A stretch of DNA of 64,000 nucleotides from Hofstenia miamia (lineage: Eukaryota > Xenacoelomorpha > Acoela): positions 1,548,386-1,612,385 of the forward strand of contig SCFE01000035.1 of NCBI GenBank assembly GCA_004352715.1. The letters run 5' to 3'. Positions 23,272 to 34,400 of the stretch are shown here, one piece after another. The notes beneath the pieces are model-generated. The model did no database searches. It saw nothing but the letters and a program-made list of their open reading frames with translations, and was not told the origin of the DNA. Each line of letters begins with the position of its first letter. Within the stretch, counting starts at the first letter, position 1. Made by a program: the position numbers and the translations under genes.

Positions 23272-23282
23272 TGGTAACAAAG

Positions 23283-25526
23283 TTACCGCAAATGACGATG
23301 CCCATATTTTAAAAGTAACGACGTAGAAGGGTTAAGTTAATGTATTTACTTTATCAAATTGAAATTATTTACAGTCACATACATACGTTTGTGAACACCA
23401 TCAATCAAGGTGTATTTTTGTGATAATTCAAGATGTATTTTTTATTTTTTCCTTAGTGATAAAGTTATTCATCCTGAATTCTTATGAATTTTGATCAGAT
23501 ATTAAGTCTTTCTTCTTTGCCCATAAGAAAAAATAAAATAGAGTGCAGTTTGAGCAAATTTTCAAAACCTATATCTAAGGGTTTCAGAAATATCAATGAG
23601 GAAATTTTTAAATAATCCCATTATAGTTAGGAAATCTATCTGAAAATCAGCAACATAATTGGACTTCATCAATATGTTCAATTCAATGTTTTTAAAGCGC
23701 ATGCATGTATTTTATTACACGTTTGCACAAATAGCAAACTATATATGCAAAATGTTTTGTTGAATCTTACATACAATTGAAATTAGTACAAGTTTGCATG
23801 AGAAGAAACAAAAAGGACAACTAAATACTTGATCAGAAAATTCTGAAAAATTTGAATTCACACTAAAAAAATGTATCACTGTACAAGAAATCAGAAATAT
23901 ACTTTGAATCATTACACAGCTTTTGTCAATGAGTGTAAATAGCTCTTACTAATAGACTTAGAAACATTTGTAAAACGTAAGCCAGGTATAAAGTTCTAAT
24001 AAATATGATAGTGAAATTAAAATTTCCTCTTGATTAAACTTGGGTCATATTTCAGATATAGGTGTGTCAAACATAAGTAATATATACCTGTTTACTCAAA
24101 AACACTAACTTTAGGCAGAGTTACCAAGTCGTTGGATTGGATTTTGAAAGCAAAGCTTGAACAAAACAAAAGAAACGAGATGAGTTTAACAAAGAGGTAC
24201 TTACTCATTTTACAACAAAATTGATTTGTGTTGGGATCTTAAGTGACAAACTGATTAAATAAGTAGCTACTAATCTAAATATTTACAAGCCCGACAATTG
24301 GGATACGTATTATTAAGTATGTTTGCATATTAAGCATGTAAATGGTGTGTAGCAATCAAGGCTACGTCAACAGATGTGAAATGTTCATTTCCGTACGTAT
24401 AGATATTTGATCCCTTGGATTAGTAGTGCTTGGCGAAACTAATGTTTACCTTACTAGGATTGAAAATAATTCTCAGTAAAAAACTACCTTTCTGTTATAA
24501 TTTATTGATTTAAGAGGAAATTTGTGATGATATGCAAGTGGGTCTTCAAATTCAACCAGATTGGTATTTTTTCGCTCTCACAAATACTATAGTAGTTCCT
24601 GGGGACTCCCCCCCCAAGAATTTTCAGAACATAAGACAAATTACAACCATTATTGTTAATTTAAGAGAGTAATTGAAGTAGTAGACGAATTATAAAAAAG
24701 TTTCAGTGGAGGGAGTATTATGTTTAAAAATACATTAATTGTTAGAAAGCACTCTAACATCAGCAGCGTAACTACAGGGGGGGGGCACAAGTCTCCTTCC
24801 CCATCTAGGTTCCATGCACCCATTTTTTTTGCTAAAATATAGGTTTTTAGTGTGTTTGTATTTTGAATTTCTTTCTAAAAAATTCTAAAGGTCTACCCAG
24901 CTGCTCATAAAAATTCAAGAAAACATTTGACTAATTAAGCTATAACGATTGTCAATAAATAAAACTAGTAAAGCTTTTGTTAGCATACATGCCAAGAACT
25001 ACCTATGCCTTGCCTGGTGCGGTGGTGGCGGAAACTTTTCCCCTAAATTAATAAATTTCTAAAAACATTGATTTGTGCTTTGTTGATTTTTAGCGTTTCT
25101 TTATAAAAGTATATAAAGATAATACTAAATAGTTCAAATTTTAGAGATAATCATAATTAAAATTATCATTTACAATTGTAAATGCCTCACTAGGAAAGTA
25201 AAATGTAACATTGTGACTATATCATTGATAGGAATATTTAAATTTAAGTTAAAGGCAAACAGTGCCCTTGAGAAATTGTATGGATTTTTATTCTAAAATA
25301 TTGGATATTTGGAAAATTTTTGTATTTTGAATTTTTGACAAAATGTTGGCAAATTATCCAAGATTCATTATCGAAAAATTGTTTGAATTTTTTTCGATTT
25401 TTCTGCACATTTTTGGATTATGGAATATTTTTTACAATTTTTTGTATAATGTTAACAGGCAATTAAGATAAATCAATGAACAATAATGAAATTACTAAGG
25501 ATAAGTATGTTGCATATACCGTATAT
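23283..25526. other. Long AT-rich stretch, nothing recognised
   Basis: Only poly-C/G patches (24605-24620, 24775-24785) typical of MITE ends stand out; no gene or paired termini seen. Confidence 0.5.
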
Positions 25527-25534
25527 CCTATTAT

Positions 25535-26158
25535 TTGGGCAACCGTAAAGTCTATAAAGACAATAGATTCTACTAGGTCATATTTTGGCAAACTTGACAA
25601 GTATACATTTGCCAATGAAAGAATGGATAAAAATAAATTTTTTATCAAGCCAACTGAGGAGGTGAATGTTACATATCTGATTATCATTTGTTGAGAAGAG
25701 GCCAGCCATCTAGTGAATATGTCGAGCGATTATTCAGCAAACTCGACAATTTGCCATCAATGAAAGAAATTTTGACGGGAAAATATTGAAAACTAGAAAA
25801 GCACTCGGAGAGCGCAGACCTTCGCCACGCAGCTTGTGTCTCCCAGATCAGCACCAAAATTTAATGGATTCCTCCTTGGGAGGAGATGCAACTCTGGTGA
25901 AAATTTGAGGTCAATCCATTTATTACTTTTTCCGTAAAGTTGTTAACAGACAAACAAACCAAAGCTACCAAAAACATAACCTCCTTGGCAGAGCTAATTA
26001 TATAATTTGTTACATCAATAAAATTTGTACAGTAAAATTTATGAATTTCTATTAATCCGTGTTTTTTAGGTCTAAATATAACTGATAAAAATTGCAATTT
26101 TAGATCATATCGTTAGTCCTATAAACGGATTTTTTAGGTTTAAAAAGTGGTCGCCCTA
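25535..26158. mobile_element. hAT MITE, family 'GGCAACCAC' copy 2
   Basis: 624 bp; ends TTGGGCAACC and (inverted) TAGGGCGACCAC; flanked by CCTATTAT (25527-25534) and CCTATTAC (26159-26166). Internal similarity to 12739-13103 (ggtcatattttggc, tctgattatcatttgttgag). Confidence 0.85.
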
Positions 26159-26937
26159 CCTATTACGTATTATCGCAAATAATAATTAGAATCTGTTTGA
26201 AACATGTAAACTCGCTCAGCCACCAAAGCTTACTAGAAAACAAGGGTGTAGTCGCGTAGTCAAAGGGGCGGTCGAGCGGTTGCCCCCCCCCTCCCGATGA
26301 AAATTCTAAACAAGGGCTGTGGGGTTTTCGCCTGTAACTCTCTGTGGATTCCACTTCTACTGGTATGACCATGTACGTTTAAAAAATAAAAAACAAAAAA
26401 AAACGGGTATAACACAATTATAATGCAAAAAGACCATGCCAAGAAATTAACCACTATTTATAGGAACTATATTATCAATTTGTTTTAAAATGTTTAAATA
26501 CGCTCTGACACCATTTATTATTGATGAATTATTTTGTTTCTGAACATTTCAATGCGTTTTCAAAATATAACTATCAATTATGAGGTATGCAAACGATCTT
26601 CTCTACTCACATCACATTTAAAAATCTTTTCATGATTAGAAAAAAATTGAATTTCATATCTACATGTATATTTATTTTTGCTTAGTACATCTTCATGTGA
26701 GTACTAAATGTGTAGCATAAAAAGGTTATTTAACTATCAATTCAATTATTTTAAAGAAAAGGCCGTTTAGGTGACCAACGGCCAAAAATTACTGGTTTTG
26801 TATTGTTTTTGTTAGTTGTGTTAGTATATTAATAATACATTAGTTGTTGTAAATTTAACGTACGAGTGTTCAAGGGGTAGGGTACGGGTACGGGTATAAA
26901 AAACATCTTACTCATAGAGCTCTACTCTATACTAGGA

Positions 26938-27237
26938 ATGAAGATAGATTGGATAAATCCATTTGGATTCACAGATGTGGGACCAAAACAATTGGCTCGA
27001 AAAAAATGTGGTAAAGAAAATCAAACAATTCGTGTAAATTTAAAGGGATTGCGTGACTTATCTAAGCGCAATTAACACTTATTTTTGGAAAAACAGAAGG
27101 GAATTCAAAGCAAAATCTATTAAAAAGAGATTATGTGACGCGAAAAAGTTCTATAAGAGAAGTGGACAGCAAAATGTCCGCGAATACAGAAAAAGTAATC
27201 GTGAGACGCCAGCTTTAGAAACTAGACAGGAAGCCTA
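26938..27237 (+). pseudogene. Unknown coding remnant
   Basis: ATG 26938 opens 45 codons (MKIDWINPFGFTDVGPKQLA ... LRDLSKRN) to TAA at 27073; codon pattern and charge look protein-like. A second frame 27053-27237 continues with a Lys/Arg-rich stretch, as if one reading frame had been broken. Family not recognised; may be a transposon-borne protein or an exon of a lost gene. Confidence 0.35.
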
Positions 27238-27349
27238 ATTTTGACTTTAGTCAAAAGTTTTTGTGCAAATGACCTTCAATAAACTTATATTTATATATAT
27301 ATATAATTATTATATGATATATATATATGTATATCAATAGTTTTGAGTT

Positions 27350-27830
27350 ATCAGCCTAGAGTCTGTTTTAAGGGACAAAACGTTTTTCCACATTTACAAA
27401 GAATTTTCTCCAAGCTTATTTCCAAATTTGAAAATCTTGGAGCATTCGTGGGTCTATTGGGGAACATACTTTAATGCAGTGTTGAAAATTTCTATTATAA
27501 CTTATTGCTGTGGCAGAGATTGTTGAATAGATTAACAAGTTTTCTTAAAAATATTCGAATTTTTGAAAAAGATATCAATTCTCTCCATACCTAGTGTTCA
27601 TTTATTTAGAAGGTTTTGAGCCCCTATAGACAACAAAGAAAGTTTCTTAATATGTGCAAAGATATTCCAAACCTATTGAGGCGTGCCGTGGATTTAGAGC
27701 GGAAAAGAAAGAGGAGACTCTTCTCTATCATGTAGTGCTTTCAAATTGAGCACACCATTAATAGTTTTTGAGCTATAAGCGTTTAAAATTTTTTCAAATT
27801 TTTGAAAGTAGTTTTTTCGAAAGCAATTGG
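27350..27830 (-). repeat. Unclassified interspersed repeat, copy 3 (inverted)
   Basis: Reverse complement follows 100-640 block by block (cgcttatagctcaaaaacta, tctcctctttc, acaatctctgccacagcaat, ccccaatagacc). Confidence 0.8.
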
Positions 27831-29310
27831 AAGAGAACATGTTGGAGAAAAATGATATCAAGCTTTAATGATTACTTTGATAAATATCTTTATATTAACT
27901 GCTGCTATGAAATTTCAATGAAACTAATTCCATCAAATATTGTGAAATTATCCAGTCGTTATCCACTAATAATGAATAATATCATTGTCATTATCAGGTT
28001 GGCTTTCATTTTGGTGGCTACGCCTACAACAAACAACAGAAACGATCATTTTCTATGGTAAGATGACTGAAAACTTGATCAATACATCGGATTGGCTGGG
28101 ATGGGTTTGTCCCTGATGTTTCAATTGGTATTTCAAATATATGAGAAAAAGAAGAATTAAGATGAAAATGACAAAAAAATTCTCTTCAAATTTTATCAGC
28201 CTTTAATTTGGCAGATGTAAAAATTTAGATAAAATTATCGAAATTCAATGATTAATTTGATCAATACATATTGTAATCATGGAAATATGTTTTATGCATT
28301 TCTTCAAAAGAAATTTGCTTAAAAAGGGTCTTTTAGCAGAAATAGGCATAAAATTTTGGCCAAAATAAAAGTTATGCAATAAGACCAAAGGAACTTGTGA
28401 CCAGAAAATTTTACTGTTCGGACGGGACTAGTACCAAATCCAATATAACTGGAACCAAGAAAATCGTGGTTCTGAAAAATCCTAGACTCGAATCTAAAAC
28501 TATTGGTGATAGTGAACAGCTGCTATCAAGTGAGTCTATTAAAATTTGAAATTCAATTTTATATATGGCATTTAGGTCCGTTGTCCTAGAAAAGACTAAT
28601 GAATAAACAAAAAAGCAGTAATGTGTTGAAAATTGATCCATAAATTTTGATGCGCAGAAAACTCCCAAAAAATCTATTGCTATCCTGAACTAATAGTTGA
28701 TGGGCAAACAAGCGAGTGAAAAATTCGGCCCGCCTCTTTCTCTGTCAATGCAAGCACACCGAGAGCAAAGCCAGAAGATATGGTTCCCCGAACTTGTCAT
28801 CCTTGTCCATATCAGTATGAAAAGATCAGAAGAGGTATTTTTAATTTCTATGTTATAAAAAATATTTAGAAGCCTGCATCAGTGAGAATACCACCGTGTG
28901 CCTCTTGTACACTAATAATCGTCGATTAAACTCTTTTTGTAATCCGGACACCGAATACTGCGCGAAAGTGAGGTCCGCACAAGATCCTGAATGGCATGAT
29001 ATTTTCGAAGAATGATATGGTAATAGCTTCTTTTGTCGATCTTCCACTGTCTTGGCATTAGACATGCACCTTATTTGAGTTATGATCAGGGTTAACATTA
29101 GAGTTAGGGTTAGGGCTAGGATTGTGACCTAAATGGTGAATGTCCCTTTTGATTTGTTTGATTAATACAGCAACTCCAAATACCTTAATGTTTCAAAAAA
29201 TTTTAAAAATCAATAAGTAATCAAATTGTTTAAAATTAGTATGATGGTGGCACAATTTTGGATATACATTTACAATAATAATTCCCTTAAATTCAAGAAA
29301 AAAACGCTCC
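27831..29310. other. Between genes A and B, nothing recognised
   Basis: Intergenic spacer downstream of gene B. A short telomere-like tract (gttagggttagggctagg near 29103) is too short to mean more than chance. Confidence 0.5.
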
Positions 29311-29496
29311 TTAAAAGGTGATGATAGGCTCAGCAAACGAACAATTGGACTCAATGTTAAGATTATAACTGTTGCCAGTGTTATTTAATGCAGCACTAGT
29401 AAGCAATTTGAACCAGCCGCTATCACCCCATTCGGTTCCCCAAGAATTGCGAATTATCCAATATTCTTCATCAGAACTTTCTCTCCCCCATCCAAC
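29311..29496 (-). CDS. CTSZ-like: Gene B terminal exon (catalytic Asn exon)
   Basis: 186 nt ending in TAA at 29311-29313. [20 protein letters not shown] followed by WGDSGWF and the tail [10 protein letters not shown]. Acceptor AG at 29497-29498. Two residues longer than the gene A exon. Confidence 0.9.
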   Translation of the reverse strand, partial: VGWGRESSDEEYWIIRNSWGTEWGDSGWFKLLTSAALNNTGNSYNLNIESNCSFAEPIITF

Positions 29497-31202
29497 CTAA
29501 ATGTCATTTAAATATACATAAAAATGATCAATAAATGAAGAATTCTCTCAAGGCACCGGATTCATCGATAAAGAGACGAAAATTATAATATCCCATTCAG
29601 ATGTTTTGGAATGAATAAACTAGTTTTTCGAAAAATAATATACTTATAAAAATAAATTTAAATGTACGGTACTTAAAATTACGTTTTTAAAAGGATTGAT
29701 TTTTCTAACTTTGATAATCAATGTCCCGCATCATATATCGCAAGCATCATGCAAACATGCAAACAAGCATAAACGATTTCGGAATTCTAATAGAACTGAT
29801 GAATTTGAGAATAATTTGCCCTACCCTATTTTTCGACGTTACCGCAAGTGATTCTTTTATTCCGGTGCACCTTGACTATGAACAGTATAAGTTCACACCG
29901 CGGTTAAAAGTCTGTCACAAAATTAATATTTTGGTAAGCCCACTCGTTTAATTCCAACAGGAAAAATGGGGAATTCGTAGAGGAATGACTGAAAAAGTGA
30001 GTCCACATTTTTGGGTGATATTGTTTTGTTTTGCATTATGCGGCTTATATACATGTATTAAAATTGATTCTTTGACTGACAATATTCCGAAAAATACAGC
30101 AGTCAAATTTTTCACTCTATCAAACAGCCTTTTAATATTAGGTACTCTTTCGTTCTAGAATATTTAGCAATACTCCAATTCGATTCTAGTAACTATATAA
30201 ACCCAAACAGCCCTTAAAGTGTAAATCGTCATATATTGGAGGATAATGAATTCCTTATTTAAATGTGATCTTTTGTATGCCAAAATTGAGGGACTGATTG
30301 AAACATGTAATAATAATACATGCATACAAAAATTGTAAATATTTCTATGATGGAAATAATTTGTTAATCGTGAAATGTTTGACTTACTACTGAAACATCG
30401 TGATTTACGCTATTGGTAGAAATTTTCTGTTTGAATATATCAGGACCACGAAATGCTTCCAGTTTTTCAGTTGCATATACTGAACACGAAATCGGACCAT
30501 TGGACTGTATCTCGACCATCATCTTATCTCTGCCAGTAAAATATCCATACTTTCCCACCTAAAAATTTGAGTGTGACCTATTTGCCTGTATCATATTTTA
30601 ACATAAGTATTATGATAACCTTATAGACAGTGTAGTTTGCTATAGGAAAGCAATCTCCTCTACCTAAACAAGAACCACATGCATTAAAAGGTGTGCATTT
30701 CTGATCAATAGCCTGGTAGTTGTTACACGTCTCATCGGGAATTCCATGCTCATTCATATATTTGTAAACAAGAAGTGGATCACCACCTTGAGAACATGTA
30801 CCTAAATGTTTGTACTCATTTGGTGAACAAATAATTTAACATCTTATAATTACTTGCGGCAATAGACATAGCTTGGAAAGATCCTCATTTTAAATTGAAT
30901 TACTGGGAAAAACTGTTGTTTTATACTCGGATTAAAAGATTAACATGTACACTGTACATTAAAATCATAATATTAAGCGTTATTTGTAGAGTGATCCAGA
31001 CGTCTTCAGCCCCCTTATTATTATTTTTGCCTTCCTAGCTTGTCCTGAGCGCAAGTTAATTGAACCTCGTTATTTCAGGTGCACTATTTGTGCAGCAAAA
31101 CGGAGTTGAACTACAATTAGTTCATGACATCAGAATCTAGCCTGATTAAGGTTTAAGGAAAATTTGAGAAGTCAGACTTGGTCACATTGAATGGCCTAAC
31201 AG

Positions 31203-31247
<45 letters not shown>

Positions 31248-31407
31248 NNNNNNNNNNNNNNNNNNNNNNNNNNNNNNNNNNNNNNNNNNNNNNNNNNNNN
31301 NNNNNNNNNNNNNNNNNNNNNNNNNNNNNNNNNNNNNNNNNNNNNNNNNNNNNNNNNNNNNNNNNNNNNNNNNNNNNNNNNNNNNNNNNNNNNNNNNNNN
31401 NNNNNNN

Positions 31408-31441
<34 letters not shown>

Positions 31442-34400
31442 GGTAGGCAAATTTTAACCGCAGACTGCAGACCGCAGCTGTGGAACACGACCGCACGCTG
31501 CAATTGCAATAAAACCAGACCGCAAATTATTCATTGTCCAGTAAATTTGGATAACCCCAGAAGCATTTCACAATGTTACCTAAAGTCTTCAAATGTATAA
31601 CCCTTACAGAGACCCTTATTACAGCTCGTTATATACCTTATAAATAAGATTTAAACAACAAGGCAATGTTTGCCACATTTTCCTTCCACAAACCCATGCA
31701 AACTGATTTATTGAAATAACCAATAGCATAACGTACTAAGTGTAGTTACCTCATTTGTCACTCGTAGTAATTCACTTTGTTATTGAGCGGGTTTTCAGTA
31801 AACACAGACTGGTTCATTCAGAAATGAGAAGCAGGCTTTCAAGCAAAATTCTGGAAAAAATCCTATTTATTCGCTGCAATATTAAAATCACTCATAAAGA
31901 CTTGCCATTTCTTGATGATAATGATTTTGATGCTTTGTTTGATAATTCAGAATAAATGAATTTTTTGCTGAATTTTGGTTTTGAGTAGACCGTACCCTCA
32001 GACCGCCCACTGCATAATGGGACCGGCGAACGCAATATGACTGCAGTGCAGTGTGGTACCTACCCCCAGTATATATATATATATATATTAGAGAGAGTCG
32101 AAATAGTTTAGCTTAGATACACATTTCAGGGAGTTTATTCGATTCTAAATAGTAGCCCTTCCAAATATGTTCAGCTTCGTTCATGATCTAATGGTTGCTC
32201 AAAAATACTTTTTTTAAGATTCTACAGGGACATACTATATTTTCTTCAATATACCCAATTTGTTCGGCGAGGCAAATGTCATGTAAATGTTTCTTATCAG
32301 CACTTAGCAGACTTTCTTACATCAGTAGAGATCTGCAGTTCTTTACCTGGAAAAGCATTAAATTTTACAGATTTGATTTTTCTTTAATCTTGTTTAATTA
32401 TATTTCTAATATCACGTTTAAAAGTTTTTGGACCATTGCTTTTACTATCATGTCTAAATAGTAAGTCAGTAATCTGCAGAAGACATGTGAGCCACTGGAG
32501 AGAGGCATTCCTAGCTCAATTTCTAACTACTTAATTATACCACTAACTCTTCCTGTGCTTACAATGATTCCATCACAGACTACAGCAATTAGAGTGTCAA
32601 AGCTCTATACTCTATTTGACTTGAGGTAATAAAATTCCACCTACAAATCAAAAACAGTGTGAATTTTAAATGAAAAACCTGACAAAGCATCGAATTGAAT
32701 GAAAAAAAAGAAATACATTTAAGTATTTAAATAATTATCTCAATTACATGTTACATGCGTGTATAGGCAATCCAAGAGATATTATTTGAAACATGGTGTC
32801 TGAAATCGAAAACGTTATGTATGTTGTACATAAAATTTGGAATAACAGACTCAAAATTTGATTGGAATCCGATTAGATTCCTATTAGAAGATTACAGAAG
32901 TTTGATATTGGATTGGATTTAACAGAAAAATCTGTGCAATAGACAAGCCTGTCTACAACTAACACGAAATCTATCAGCAGTTATAGCAAGCTTGTCATAG
33001 CCAAGCATATTTTATACATTTTCTTTTAGTTCGATATCAGCTTGAGCCATGGAATATTCTTCCGTATCAGAAGGTTCTGTTTCAATCTTGCTGTTTTTTC
33101 CGTTCAGTCCAATAAATGCTTGTCATTCTTATACTGAATTCGTATAGTGCATTTTTTTGCCCTTTTCATAGCAGTCACAAGAACTTATATCCAATATGGC
33201 ATCAAACTCTTTTAAGTTTTAAAAAATTCTTCTTTTCTCCTAATTTTTTTTTTTTTTTCACCTTAGCTGCAGTAACAATAAGCCGATCAAGTCTAGCAAT
33301 GATTCTATTAATGACTATTGTTGGAACAAAGATTTTGAACATCTGTGATTGTTTATATGACATTCATATGAAGTTGAAAATTTTCACGTCTATGTCTTTT
33401 TTCTGTTTTCAAATATGACAATAACTCACTACACCTGCTTTTGAAAGAGTCATGAATAACTTAAAGTGTGATGTTTCCCCATTTGCTGAATTTTCAGTTT
33501 TGCTAAGGTTCATTTGGACAGAAAAAATAGTTATTAGATTTAATGAAATATTATAGTTAAATCTAAAAATTACTGAATTTTAATATAATAACTTTAACTA
33601 ATACTTAATATAGTTAAAGTTGTTAAAGTTACTGTTAAACTAATATATTACAATCAGATTTCTGGGATTAGACTAGGCTAGGCTTTTATACAGGCTCTCT
33701 GCTCTACAACATTTCATCTGTTCATCTTGACAGGTGGACTTCTTTTCTCATGTGATTTGCATTTCATGTTGTGTTAAAAGTTCCAATTTTGCTCATTAAT
33801 TAGACAGCAATTAACTTATACCAACAAAACACTATAATTACTTCTAACAAGTGGGTAGAGTTAGTAACTTGTAATGAGGAAATCAGTCTGATTACAATTT
33901 AATCGACTGCGCCTACTTAACGATTGACCTCTAAGGCTAAATAAAATTTAATTTTACGATATAATGTATCCAGTTCCTTGTGGTGAAGGTAATAGAGAAT
34001 GTTAAAAATTATCGTCACATTGAAATAGAACAATACTACAGGGTGTCCATTAATAAAATATTTAATGGACACCCTGTACTAACCTTCTGTTAGTTTGATA
34101 AAAAGAAAGATAATATATTTGTTATACAATAAGAATAGAAAATATAACTAAAAAATGTCAGTATTTTTGTGTCGGTGGTCTTGCTAAGCGAGAATCGATT
34201 TTACAAGTTTAAACACTCTAAGCACAAATAGTTTTGAATTAATCTTCCAACGAAATACCGAATTTAAATTAACTTATAACTTTCAGGCGACACTTTGACT
34301 AGAATGGTAGCATAGCACTGATTTTTGGCACAAGCACATATTTAGCATAGAGCTCAATAAGGATAAGTTTTTTATTAACCCTATAATATATATATTTACC

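Noticed and set aside
26163-26454. Minus-strand ORFs with Gly-rich and Phe-rich stretches
   Set aside because: Arise from poly-C and poly-T tracts next to a MITE; no family resemblance.
27940-28020. Signal-peptide-like minus-strand start (MKANLIMTMILFIISG) as gene A exon 1
   Set aside because: A stop follows at once and there is no donor in frame.
29100-29125. Telomere-like gttaggg repeats
   Set aside because: Fewer than four imperfect units; chance or tiny interstitial tract.
31153-31600. Tyr-Ile repeat ORFs
   Set aside because: Translation of (TA)n microsatellite joined through an N gap.
33016-33342. Short minus-strand open segments reading like protein ([30 protein letters not shown])
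   Set aside because: No paired splice sites that join them in one frame and no recognised family; left as unsupported.
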